Shown one piece after another: positions 21,001 through 26,294 of a DNA stretch of 64,000 nucleotides. The DNA is taken from contig OX439003.1 in assembly GCA_949316495.1 (NCBI GenBank), positions 46,449,725 to 46,513,724 of the forward strand, in the 5' to 3' direction. This DNA is from Amphiduros pacificus. Lineage: Eukaryota; Annelida; Polychaeta; Phyllodocida; Hesionidae. The notes beneath the pieces are model-generated. The model was given only the letters and a program-made list of their open reading frames with translations. It searched no databases and was not told the DNA's origin. The first letter of the stretch is position 1, and each line of letters begins with the position of its first letter. The translations under genes were made by a program, and so were the position numbers.

Positions 21001-23460
21001 AATACATATATTAATGAATTTATTGTTTTAATCGAATGAATGTGTAATGCTTGAAATCAAAATTTGTGCATAAACCCAGCAATTGCACTGAATAACCCAG
21101 CAATTCCACTGATTACCATCTCATATTAACATATTAATTATATAAGAGTATGAGAAGTGGCATATTTTAGCCAGAGTATGAGAAGTGCCAGAGTATGAGA
21201 ATTGGCACAGTATGGGAAGTGGCAGAGTATGAGAAATCGCATATTTGTTAGGTGATTATATGAATACAGCTAGTAGGAAGAGATGAAGAATTCCTTTGTT
21301 TTTCTCTTGAAACCCTCTCTTGTAGTGCTGTTTATTTTACTGCATCAGGAAGCTTGCAAATTTTGACACCTGTTTTTTGACCAACTGTTGTTCTTTTTCT
21401 AATAACATGCATGTTACTCAAATTTCTTGTGTTACAACTAACAACCATGTATTGAATTATTTGGAGGAAAGCATTCATCAAACACATATTGTACTGTCCT
21501 ATACGTTGTTTATTTAGTCACTTTGATTTAGTTCAAAATATCCAAGAAAATCGCAACTCAAACAGCAGGAAGAAGACGCTCAGTGGATCCACACAATTGG
21601 CAGGCCTTGACATTATGTACTGGCCCAGTGGCCCGGGGCCACCAGATCCTCTGTTTGGGCCGGTGAATGTTCTGTTGTTGTGGCCCAGTTGGCCAACCAT
21701 AATTTTGGACTTTTAGTGCCCCAAACTATTTTGAATTTATTCTAATTCTTGATAGATATTTGTCTCATATCACGATCAATGGACTTGTAAGTCTTGATTG
21801 GGATAAGTAACTCCCACTTAAACACCAGTCACTATACATTAGGTGTAGGGCATCACATCGTTGGATTTCATCGATACGATACGATACATATCGATGATAT
21901 ATCAATATTCGATACATATCGATGCATATCGATATTACTGGACCAAAATAGAAGACTTTATCGGCATGAAAACTGTCCGGGTACAAGCTCTCCCAACGGC
22001 GATATATTTCATATCTTTGGATTAAAATACGCACAGAAATATTCTACGACGTGTCAACAGTAGTCCGCCTCCAATTAATAAGTGTATATCTTGCTCAAAT
22101 CGGAGAAAATGTGAATTTAACAATGCTTAAATGTGCATACGCAACACAAGTTCGTCATTTCGAAAACCGGAAGTGACGGGGAGAGGCTCTTATTTTTGGC
22201 GCGAAAACGATTGGAGAGCTGCCACAACGTGTTCATTCCCATTGAAACATTAGTATATTGCGCAATGATGGATCCTTCAGTCCTCGTATTTACATTTTAA
22301 AGATTCAAAAACGTATCGACGCGTAAAATATCGAGGCAAAAACCTGTGTTTTTATGATGATATGAAGCCCCAATTCGATACAAATAATATATCGAAGCAC
22401 CAGTATGACAATACCGGTTATTGTATCGATGTTTGTATACCGGTATCTCGATAATATCGCGTACCGGTGTGATACCCTAAACCTAATCTACAATGTGCTT
22501 ATTGTATCACTCATCCTATTATCCTGAGACACTTCGGACCACCACTTCTCATGTTCTGGTGGTCCAAACAGACAACCCACATTTTTCTCTTTATGTCAAG
22601 GCCTGGATTGGGTTCGGTGTCTTGGCCCAGGTTATGTCATTTCTCCATGATTATGTTATGTTGAGAGATGAAGAGAGAAGGGCAGTATAATCATGCGGTA
22701 GCCTTATTCCAAGTTTCACTAGATCAACCAAGGTGGTGGAACCTGGAATTATTCAGTTTTAAATGAAAAAGAAGAGAAAGACATTATGATCCATAACCCA
22801 GTCATATTGCTGGTTTCACCTGGGTCAACCATTGTGGTGAAACTTGCAATTATTTAGTTTTAATGAAAAAGAAAAAGAAAAAGCAGTACGATCATCCATA
22901 ACATGGCCATATTCCAGGTTAAATAAGAGCTTTACAGGTCATTGTCATTGTCATTGACATTGTCATCAATTGGCTCAGAGAAAGTCAACAACAATTTTGG
23001 AACCTGACATGGAAATTTGAAGAAAGTTTTAGAACAATTTTAAATATTATTGAATATCTATTAAGATTATTAAAAAAATATCCTGCAGATCCCAGGATTA
23101 ATAGGTGAAACCCACATGCCCAGCTTTCACCAGATCCCAGCTTTCACCAGATTCCAGGTTTCTGTGCAACAAGTGCCACACAAGTGTTTTTTTCGGAAAC
23201 AAAGAAGGAAGAGTCAACATATATGACTTTTTAATTTGACCAGTTGGAATACTTGTCTGTTCTGAAAAAGAGTTTTTAGGGGGTTATGTCTTTTGATCAG
23301 TGATGTCCCTGTTATCAGTGTTCATCATTTCTCGTTATCACTAATATCACTCAGCAGTGACAGCAGTCAGTTCAGAACATGAGTGTAATTTTATGAAGAT
23401 CGAAATCGGATCAACTTACTTTTTTGGGGATGGTCCATCACCTGAAGACCACAAAGACAT
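1..23460 (-). CDS. RB1: Retinoblastoma protein (RB1-type pocket protein), 19 coding exons, 3' part beyond the window
   Basis: Retinoblastoma tumour suppressor: a nuclear pocket protein that binds E2F/DP and represses G1/S genes until CDKs phosphorylate it. Joined exons (5' to 3'): 23420-23460, 20639-20975, 20283-20338, 19915-20010, 19328-19459, 18533-18592, 18134-18210, 16770-16865, 11434-11522, 11162-11233, 9306-9403, 7373-7438, 4363-4450, 4038-4211, 3449-3563, 2384-2592, 1090-1202, 753-874, 1-40. Every junction has GT/AG and every phase agrees, giving about 693 codons without a stop. Landmarks compared with human RB1: VTPVR before the pocket (human T373 site), NTVNQL and VNPRES opening pocket [29 protein letters not shown] and [18 protein letters not shown] (human S608 site) and [11 protein letters not shown] opening pocket B. 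It is RB1 rather than p107/p130, because the pocket spacer is short and the RB1-specific TPVR and YLSP motifs are present. The LxCxE-binding part of pocket B and the C-terminal domain are not in the window. Confidence 0.96.
753..874 (-). CDS. RB1: RB1 coding exon 18 (pocket spacer)
   Basis: 122 nt, residues 640-680. YLSPLR is the counterpart of human YLSPVR (S608 CDK site). A further CDK-type motif KLSPRR follows. The end LNLFLNK corresponds to human LSLFYKK before pocket B. Acceptor ATACAG, donor GTAAGA. Confidence 0.92.
1090..1202 (-). CDS. RB1: RB1 coding exon 17 (pocket spacer)
   Basis: 113 nt, residues 603-639. [12 protein letters not shown] matches human DSPLFDLIKQSK, and the end SSAADM matches human HTAADM. 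The 3' part of the preceding intron is the 41-45-bp minisatellite, which runs up to the acceptor. Confidence 0.92.
1210..2098. repeat. Minisatellite, 41-45-bp unit, about 20 copies, with higher-order periodicity
   Basis: The unit contains GATATGCTCAGTGTCATCAG followed by ACATCCATA and a variable TA run. A higher-order block of about five unit types recurs near 1430, 1635 and 1848, differing in ATGTTAG, ACAAAATTAG and ACAACATTAG variants. It lies in an RB1 intron and begins next to the exon-17 acceptor. Confidence 0.95.
2384..2592 (-). CDS. RB1: RB1 coding exon 16 (pocket A end)
   Basis: 209 nt, residues 533-602. [20 protein letters not shown] and VESF-type helix VLESFIRHE, then [13 protein letters not shown], match human [20 protein letters not shown] and CEHRIMESLAW. 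Donor GTGAGT, acceptor TTTTAG. Confidence 0.95.
2930..3391. mobile_element. AAGGTCA-rich non-autonomous element, left-truncated copy
   Basis: Homologous to about 17170-17736. Both contain GAGATATGGCCTGCACAATA, AGGTCA half-sites, and a right end with a GACAGAC run and an inverted copy of the GCTCTGCTGACTT terminus. No coding capacity seen. It has two perfect DR1 motifs (3068-3080 and 3207-3219). Confidence 0.7.
3449..3563 (-). CDS. RB1: RB1 coding exon 15 (pocket A)
   Basis: 115 nt, residues 495-532. [15 protein letters not shown] and [16 protein letters not shown] match human EEERLSIQNFSKLLN and SLLACALEVVMATYSR almost residue for residue. The junction before EEQRLS appears to match a human exon boundary. 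Donor GTAGGT. Confidence 0.95.
4038..4211 (-). CDS. RB1: RB1 coding exon 14 (pocket A)
   Basis: 174 nt, exactly 58 codons, residues 437-494. [17 protein letters not shown] and [12 protein letters not shown] match human NCTVNPKESILKRVKDI and [13 protein letters not shown] polar insert ([13 protein letters not shown]) replaces human QGCVEIGSQRY. Donor GTTAGT. Confidence 0.95.
4363..4450 (-). CDS. RB1: RB1 coding exon 13 (start of pocket A)
   Basis: 88 nt, residues 407-436. [20 protein letters not shown] matches human [20 protein letters not shown]. The acceptor lies directly against a minisatellite that forms the 3' end of the intron. Confidence 0.94.
4451..4890. repeat. Degenerate minisatellite, about 38 bp (part 1), at an RB1 splice acceptor
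   Basis: Repeats of GGTTCTCAATATATAGGCAA with TATGTATAGATGAAA, about eleven divergent copies. It starts at the exon-13 acceptor, and its other side is interrupted by the AAGGTCA element. Similar sequence resumes at 6708. Confidence 0.85.
4890..6707. mobile_element. AAGGTCA-rich non-autonomous element with internal tandem units
   Basis: The left end TGATAGCTCTGCTGACTT and right end CTCAGCAGAGCTAAAA form short imperfect inverted termini shared with the copy at 16973-17736. Inside, a unit of about 355 bp is repeated roughly four times (near 5220, 5570, 5925, 6285). Each unit has an AGGTCAAAGGTCA direct repeat and ends with a GGTAGTTTTGGAG block. It is inserted in a minisatellite and has no protein gene. 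Confidence 0.75.
6708..6840. repeat. Degenerate minisatellite (part 2), other side of the inserted element
   Basis: Repeats ATATAGGCATTATGCATAC and similar, related to the array at 4451-4890, suggesting one array was split by the element insertion. Confidence 0.55.
6920..7437. repeat. 61-bp tandem array carrying the RB1 exon-12 end and its splice donor
   Basis: Eight copies at exact 61-bp spacing. The donor complement (ACCTGACTGG) starts at 6944, 7005, 7066, 7127, 7188, 7249, 7310 and 7371. On the minus strand each copy reads CCCCAGTCAG then GTAAATATATC. The copy at 7371 is the exon-12 donor; the others lie in the downstream intron. Confidence 0.95.
7373..7438 (-). CDS. RB1: RB1 coding exon 12 (TPVR linker before the pocket)
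   Basis: 66 nt, residues about 385-406, ending in PVTPVR across the splice junction. This is the counterpart of human HTPVR, whose threonine 373 is a CDK site that drives pocket closure. The exon end and its GTAAAT donor form the first unit of a 61-bp tandem array with eight donor copies. The intron-side array has TAA directly in frame after the R codon. Confidence 0.88.
7550..8212. repeat. 45-bp minisatellite, about 14-15 copies
   Basis: The unit is built on CATATGACCTACTTTACTCC followed by AGGATCCCATCTCCCTCC. The unit length is a multiple of three, so one frame stays open for 218 codons, but it lies inside an RB1 intron and is not a gene. It is interrupted by a hAT-like insertion and resumes at 9179. 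Confidence 0.95.
8350..8425 (-). repeat. LINE/SINE 3' tail with TAA microsatellite
   Basis: A TAATAATAAT run next to GTATAGCGCTATATCAGAC and GTCTGCTCATGG. The same tail follows the CR1/L2-like LINE at 24945-25215, with a weaker copy near 19720-19770. Confidence 0.6.
8437..8668. repeat. Simple repeat, CCTACATA type
   Basis: Interleaved CCTACATACC, CTACATATCTA and ACTAAACTACATA units, inside the hAT-like element. Confidence 0.9.
9179..9228. repeat. Continuation of the 45-bp minisatellite
   Basis: Begins with the TACCT target duplicate and reads on as CTACTTTACTCCAGGATCAT, the same unit as 7550-8212. Confidence 0.85.
9306..9403 (-). CDS. RB1: RB1 coding exon 11
   Basis: 98 nt, residues 353-384. 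Contains [20 protein letters not shown], matching human [20 protein letters not shown]. Donor GTAAGT, acceptor TTGAAG. Confidence 0.9.
9550..10915. mobile_element. Repeat R, copy 1 (interrupted by element F)
   Basis: The parts on either side of 9600-10622 match, in reverse, the sequence at about 21960-22300. Shared stretches include GGATCCATCATTGC, CATTTAAGCATTGTTAAA type and GGCGGACTACTGTTGA. Its terminal repeats are not visible, so this copy is truncated. Confidence 0.7.
9600..10622. mobile_element. Element F, copy 1: hAT-like TIR element, 1023 bp, 5-bp TSD
   Basis: Left end CAGGCCTCGACATTA and right end TAATGTCAAGGCCTG are inverted repeats with one mismatch. It is flanked by AATGG on both sides (9595-9599 and 10623-10627). 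The uninterrupted target is present in repeat R copy 2, so the insertion is directly shown. No transposase frame is recognisable. Confidence 0.85.
10930..11024. repeat. Dispersed repeat with TATTCGAGTAAATACGGTA end
   Basis: Contains GTATAAGCCCACCCC and ends with a terminus resembling TACCGTATTTACTCG, a common invertebrate TIR-element end. Only one side is seen, so the family is uncertain. Confidence 0.4.
11162..11233 (-). CDS. RB1: RB1 coding exon 10
   Basis: 72 nt, exactly 24 codons, residues 329-352. [16 protein letters not shown] matches human VKNVYFKNFIPFMNSL. Acceptor CCCCAG, donor GTAAGT. Confidence 0.9.
11338..11446. repeat. 43-bp tandem triplication of the RB1 exon-9 donor
   Basis: GACTTACCTCTGACAGCTGA occurs at 11341, 11384 and 11427. 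On the minus strand each copy reads AGCTGTCAGAG then GTAAGTC, the end of exon 9 plus its donor. The copy at 11427 is the one in the exon. Confidence 0.95.
11434..11522 (-). CDS. RB1: RB1 coding exon 9
   Basis: 89 nt, residues about 299-328. Contains [15 protein letters not shown], matching human IIEVLCKEHECNIDE. The preceding intron is 5.2 kb and holds the long-TIR transposon. The last 15 or so bases and the GTAAGT donor are repeated twice more downstream. Confidence 0.88.
11957..12500 (+). repeat. Left terminal inverted repeat of the long-TIR transposon
   Basis: Pairs in reverse with about 15975-16496. Contains a GC hairpin GCGCCCCCTGGTGGCCGGGG and AT-rich inner sequence. Confidence 0.85.
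12093..12111 (-). promoter_or_regulatory. CTCF-consensus-like site in the left TIR
   Basis: The minus strand reads GGCCACCAGGGGGCGCTA preceded by C, matching 18 of 19 positions of the vertebrate CTCF consensus TGGCCACCAGGGGGCGCTA as I recall it. Binding is inferred. Confidence 0.5.
12670..13050 (+). pseudogene. Transposon protein, piece 1 (N-terminal region)
   Basis: An open frame from about 12670 to a stop near 13042 includes [39 protein letters not shown] and MLGGLHIEM. It belongs to a repeat-borne protein family that I recall from coral, sponge and mollusc predictions (typical DQPLYAIAKQIQW and MFGGLHIEMA). A frame change to the next piece occurs near 13042. Function of this region is unknown. 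Confidence 0.7.
13042..13818 (+). pseudogene. Transposon protein, piece 2 (middle region)
   Basis: An open frame to 13818 includes [52 protein letters not shown] and [20 protein letters not shown], all family hallmarks. About 35 residues that I recall between HPE and VGLTENP in intact relatives (including a DQAHEQNN-like motif) are absent, so this copy has an internal deletion. Confidence 0.7.
13965..14480 (+). pseudogene. Transposon protein, piece 3
   Basis: Frame from [12 protein letters not shown] through [26 protein letters not shown] and [12 protein letters not shown] to HLQTVKR. It then continues beyond two stop codons as [19 protein letters not shown] and [16 protein letters not shown]. 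The stops show the copy is dead. Confidence 0.65.
14518..14735 (+). pseudogene. Transposon protein, piece 4 (XPG/FEN-like acidic motifs)
   Basis: [18 protein letters not shown], then [20 protein letters not shown]. The spacing of EEAD and DTDVVVL, followed in piece 5 by [11 protein letters not shown], resembles the acidic motifs of FEN1/XPG and PIN-like nucleases (E-E-A, D-x-D, GCD). This is an inference from motif pattern. Confidence 0.6.
14735..15260. other. Interruption inside the transposon protein, with three CRE palindromes
   Basis: This stretch separates PPIHDI from [14 protein letters not shown], which are nearly adjacent in relatives. It is either an inserted sequence or an intron. 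It contains TGACGTCA at 14962-14969, 15002-15009 and 15032-15039 and a CACGTG at 14888. Confidence 0.5.
15253..15856 (+). pseudogene. Transposon protein, piece 5 (C-terminal, Cys-rich end)
   Basis: Open to a stop at 15854-15856. Contains [20 protein letters not shown], then [43 protein letters not shown], and a Cys-rich tail [20 protein letters not shown] then CDC. The tail resembles a metal-binding CXC-type module. It is the longest intact part of the protein. Confidence 0.75.
15975..16496 (-). repeat. Right terminal inverted repeat of the long-TIR transposon
   Basis: Reverse complement of the left TIR. The outer 270 bp has only a few differences, for example CATTGTATC against CATTGGATC. 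Confidence 0.85.
16361..16379 (+). promoter_or_regulatory. CTCF-consensus-like site in the right TIR
   Basis: CGGCCACCAGGGGGCGCTA on the plus strand matches 18 of 19 consensus positions. With the left site it forms a divergent pair about 4.27 kb apart. Confidence 0.5.
16605..16642 (-). repeat. LINE-type 3' tail, GATAA repeat
   Basis: AAGATAAGATAAGATACC next to TTTATTTTACC. Read on the minus strand this is a short element end with a TATCT-type tail. No coding part is attached. Confidence 0.4.
16770..16865 (-). CDS. RB1: RB1 coding exon 8
   Basis: 96 nt, residues about 267-298. Contains [16 protein letters not shown] and PAFMLKSPF, matching human LVISFQLMLCVLDYFI and PPMLLKEPY. The acceptor GAGCAG at 16866-16867 is the one that keeps frame. 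A second CAG 16 bases upstream (exon start 16881) would shift the frame. Confidence 0.85.
16973..17736. mobile_element. AAGGTCA-rich non-autonomous element, complete short copy
   Basis: Left end CATAACCCCAGGGGTTGATG then GCTCTGCTGACTTAAATG, right end AAGTCAGCAGAGCTAAAA. About 760 bp, with one internal unit instead of the four in the 4890-6707 copy. Its DR1 motifs have decayed. Confidence 0.75.
17990..18120. repeat. Dispersed repeat fragment near RB1 exon 7
   Basis: AAATCCACCCTGTAGTTTCAG, GACAGACATGCAGAATAACA and AATTCCTCCCTTCA. Related fragments are at about 19200-19300 and 58370-58470. Confidence 0.45.
18134..18210 (-). CDS. RB1: RB1 coding exon 7
   Basis: 77 nt, residues about 241-266. 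Contains [12 protein letters not shown], matching human LKVSWITFLLAK. An old repeat fragment lies within about 25 bp of its donor. Confidence 0.88.
18533..18592 (-). CDS. RB1: RB1 coding exon 6
   Basis: 60 nt, residues about 221-240 ([20 protein letters not shown]), at the position of human TCELIYLTQP. Acceptor TTTGCAG, donor GTAAGT. Confidence 0.85.
19200..19310. repeat. Dispersed repeat fragment, second copy
   Basis: AATCCACCCAGTGGTTTCAG, then GATAGATAAACAGAATTTCAG and GTTCCCTTTCACTG; same family as 17990-18120. Confidence 0.45.
19328..19459 (-). CDS. RB1: RB1 coding exon 5
   Basis: 132 nt, residues about 177-220. Contains [14 protein letters not shown] and [16 protein letters not shown], matching human FFNLLKEIDT and LLKKYDVLFALFSKLE of the N-terminal domain. 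Confidence 0.9.
19915..20010 (-). CDS. RB1: RB1 coding exon 4
   Basis: 96 nt, residues about 145-176. Contains [12 protein letters not shown], corresponding to human FTELQKNIEISV. Acceptor GACACAG, donor GTTAGT. Confidence 0.85.
20283..20338 (-). CDS. RB1: RB1 coding exon 3
   Basis: 56 nt, residues about 127-144, helix [15 protein letters not shown] in the RB N-terminal domain, corresponding to human GICIFIAAVDL. Acceptor TTGCAG, donor AAG-GTAATA. Confidence 0.85.
20639..20975 (-). CDS. RB1: RB1 coding exon 2
   Basis: 337 nt, residues about 14-126. A basic, Ser-Pro-rich leader ([21 protein letters not shown]) gives several CDK-type SP sites, followed by the start of the N-terminal domain ([14 protein letters not shown], like human FTALCQKLKIPDHV). 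The acceptor has a T-rich tract ending CAAG and the donor is GTAAGT. An internal ATG at 20968 could serve a shorter transcript. Confidence 0.88.
21601..22605. mobile_element. Element F, copy 2 (carries repeat R inside)
   Basis: Left end CAGGCCTTGACATTA, right end TTATGTCAAGGCCTG, the same inverted termini as 9600-10622. Flanks ATTGG (left) and GATTGG (right) suggest a slightly blurred 5-bp duplication. Of its 1005 bp, about 640 bp is the nested element R. Confidence 0.8.
21838..22492. mobile_element. Repeat R, copy 2: TIR element nested in element F
   Basis: Termini ATTAGGTGTAGGGCATCACA and, in reverse, ATTAGGTTTAGGGTATCACA. TA on both outer sides may be the target duplication. Both ends are rich in ATCGAT motifs. 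No protein gene. The middle matches repeat R copy 1 in reverse orientation. Confidence 0.75.
22681..22925. repeat. Degenerate tandem repeat, about 118 bp, two copies and part of a third
   Basis: Both copies contain a CCATATT/CCTTATT start, a TTTCAC..GATCAACCA type segment, TGGTGGAACCTGGAATTATT and AGTTTTAATGAAAAAGAA. Confidence 0.65.
23420..23460 (-). CDS. RB1: RB1 coding exon 1 (start codon)
   Basis: Encodes [13 protein letters not shown] plus two bases. The start was chosen because its phase joins exon 2 without a stop, the donor is a full GTAAGT, and E2F and CCAAT motifs lie just upstream. The SPKK motif made across the junction fits a CDK site. A second ATG in another frame of this exon leads to an early stop after splicing and was not used. 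Confidence 0.8.
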
Positions 23461-23587
23461 TGTAAGATCAATGTCTGACTTATTTTGAAAGAAATTAAAT
23501 AAATGCTCTCCCACGTTGATCTATTTTGGTCTCATTTCTTTTGTTTACTAACTTTTCCAGTTCCGATCCCATCATTTGGAGCATAAA

Positions 23588-23655
23588 ATCCGCGGGAAAA
23601 TAAGAGAGACGTAACACAGTTCTACTATTTCATTGGTCAGTTTTTTCGTCACTCC
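23588..23655 (-). promoter_or_regulatory. RB1 proximal promoter: E2F-type site, CCAAT box, ATF-like half-site
   Basis: On the minus strand, TTTTCCCGCG (23591-23600) matches the E2F consensus TTTSSCGC about 130 bp upstream of the start codon. TGACCAATGA (23631-23640) has a CCAAT box, and GTGACG (23648-23653) is an ATF half-site. Human RB1 is known to have ATF and E2F sites near its start and to be autoregulated through E2F. Function here is inferred. Confidence 0.55.
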
Positions 23656-23699
23656 CTCTAACGGGATTTTTTAGCACCACAATTCACAACAAGGCCACG

Positions 23700-24940
23700 T
23701 GATAGACTAAGATTGTGTTGAAGAAAACTCTTCAAGTTGAAATGTCCCAACCCCTCTTCATTGCAGTTGAATTGATGAGGAAAAACAAGTAATCCCAATC
23801 ACACTGGAATGTACAGGACCCGGCGACGAAAGAGCACAATTAACAAAACAAAATCATGAGAAACATGCAATTTCAAAACAATATAACTGACTGTTGCTCT
23901 CTTTTAATTTTGTGAATTATCCACTGATTCGCTGTTCATTGTGGAATGAAGATGAAGTATCAAAGTTGAGGAAGGCAAAAATGGAAGGTTAAGAATTCAT
24001 GGCCTGGGGCTCATCCACATTGAAGACAACGTTATCTGGCCATAAGAAGGAGACATCTGGCAGTCTGTCTGCTCCAAAAGGAGTGTAAATAATGCAACAA
24101 ATGGGGAAAATGGAAAGAAAATCACAGCGAATGTTTAGGTATATTTAGAAAGCTTGAATGTCTCACAACATTATGACCACATATTATTTAAGCATACCCT
24201 AAATTTCTGTAAAAATGCTTGCCACCTCCATAATTTCAAGAAAACTTGAATAATAAATTTCTATGATGCTCGCTAAAAAGATTAAGGAATTTAATAAAAG
24301 ATACCAAGATATTTGTTGTCCCCAGAAAGTATTGATGTTATGAAATATCAGGTAATCAATACAACCATGAGCATTTGCACTGTATTTCAGGTATTTTCTT
24401 GATATGAGGCCAAATAAACTAATCCCTTTTAGGTAACCTCCCTCAAACCACCCCCAACCTAAGATTATTTTTTTACTCAATCAAAAAATAAACATCTTCC
24501 TTATCTGTTATCCACATTAAAGTTTAATTTTAGCTCAAAATGGATACATCTTTAAAGAGAAGATAAGTGAAAATCGGAAATCTTCAGGCCAATGGCCAAA
24601 AAAATGGCAGATTTCAGTTCATCAAAGTAAATTCTACTCATAAAATAAATTTTTAAAAATAATTTTACAACATCTCAGCATGTAAAACGTGTGCTGTAAA
24701 CTTGTACTTCATATGCTGATCTTGCTCATTTTTCAATATCTTGCTTCCAAAATCCTAATATATCATGACAAATTTTGATTTGGCATGATAAGCACTTAAA
24801 AGATTGATGTATGAAAAATAAATTATATAACTTCTAATATATTCCAATCCATTCTGATAAATTCTGAACCATACCAATTAATTCTATTCAAATCTTATAT
24901 TAACAATATATTCTCATATTTTCTGTTTTGATATCTTCTA
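23700..24940. other. Intergenic, no gene seen
   Basis: AT-rich sequence upstream of RB1. Frames are short and show no recognisable motif. RB1 and SERP diverge from here. Confidence 0.6.
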
Positions 24941-24944
24941 ATAT

Positions 24945-25215
24945 AATAATAATAATGAATAATAATAATAGAATAATTTATAAAGCGCTGATATCAGACA
25001 AGTCTGCTCATAGTGCTAGGCAGAGAAACACCTTCTGTAGGTCTTCAGTTTCGTCTTGAAGACAGTTACTGAGGAACACTTTCTTATATCAGACGGTATA
25101 GAGTTCTATAATTTTGGGGACAGTTGCAGAGAATGCCCTGTCACCCATGGTCTTGAGGGGAGTGTTGGGGACCAATAGGTAGATGTCAGACTTCAACCTA
25201 CAAGAAGTAAAATTA
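24945..25215 (-). mobile_element. CR1/L2-type LINE, 3' end fragment
   Basis: The minus strand encodes LLVPNTPLKTMGDRAFSATV and, after one frame change, NSIPSDIRKCSS and VFKTKLKTYRR. This is the typical reverse-transcriptase C-terminus of CR1/L2 LINEs (LKTMGDRAFS..LWNSLP..I). It is followed by an AGCGCT-containing tail and an ATT microsatellite. Confidence 0.75.
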
Positions 25216-25899
25216 TATCAAATAATAGTACAAGTTGACTATTTATACATTTGAATAGGATTTCCAAGGGGTATTTTTGCTAAAATGCAATGTATTTTAT
25301 GGTATTTTTCAAATAATAAAATTATAATGATGAAAAGTGTCCCATAGTATGCTGGAAATATAACTCTGATAGCATGCAAAGCAAAAGTAATTTTAATAGT
25401 TGGTTTGGTAGATTTTCTTTCTTTTGGATTTCAAAGATATATATGACTTTGCCGATTTTTTTTTACATTGAATTCAATGGAAATCCATAAAAATCATATT
25501 TTTGTAAAAGGCAGAATATTTTACAATGGCACTTGTACCAATAATGGCTTAAAAGGTGGGGTATACATCCCCCTAACATATCCACATGGGACACCTTTTA
25601 AATTGATGGCCAATTTTTCACAATGGAAAATCCCTGTGACATTGGGCCAAAAATTCAACGGCCCATAAAATCTGTTCTTTTATAGCTACAGACTTGATCT
25701 TGAGCTTGTTTGTTTCGTTTTGGAGAGATCTTCTTTTGTAACATGACTTAACAAATGCGATTTTTAGTGTGCAACAGCAATTTCATATTTCTAGGTCATG
25801 TCAAGGTCATCCCAAGGTCACAGGATTTATTTCTTTTCTAATTGAATTTTCAGTTGTCATACACCCCTATACTTTTTTTGGCTAAATTGTATTTTTTTT

Positions 25900-26045
25900 T
25901 ATAAATAGCCTATGTCCTTCGTTTATGGCAATGACCATGTCTCGGTTAGGAAGAGGGCATCGAGGTCACTGTTGAAGAAATAATTTCTAACCTCTTGTAT
26001 CTTGCTTGTTATGGACTGCACATTACAGAACCCAATAATCAGCTT
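25900..26045 (-). mobile_element. LINE fragment, N-terminal endonuclease region
   Basis: The minus strand encodes FCNVQSITSKIQEVRNYF and SDLDALFLTETW, the N-terminal AP-endonuclease motifs (N..S...K and LTETW) of a non-LTR retrotransposon. Only about 40 codons remain, and it is separate from the RT fragment next to it. Confidence 0.7.
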
Positions 26046-26294
26046 GTTCTTTTTTTATTTCATTCACTGCATATTTTCATATTTTTCTTTATTTTATTTT
26101 GAGTTGTTTGGATTTATTTGAGAGATAATACAGTAGTTATCATTACTAGCCACTGGGACAACAAAGCACTTTTTATTTTCTAGGAAGGGTTTAAAAATTA
26201 AAGAGATCGGGTAGTTACATACCATTTTTTTTCAGTTTGTTTTCTTTTGAACTTAACTGTAAATTGTCAATTATTTTCATTTATGAGACATCTA

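Noticed and set aside
20630-21007. A separate 125-aa gene
   Set aside because: It is RB1 exon 2 extended into introns on both sides; splice sites and phase join it to exons 1 and 3.
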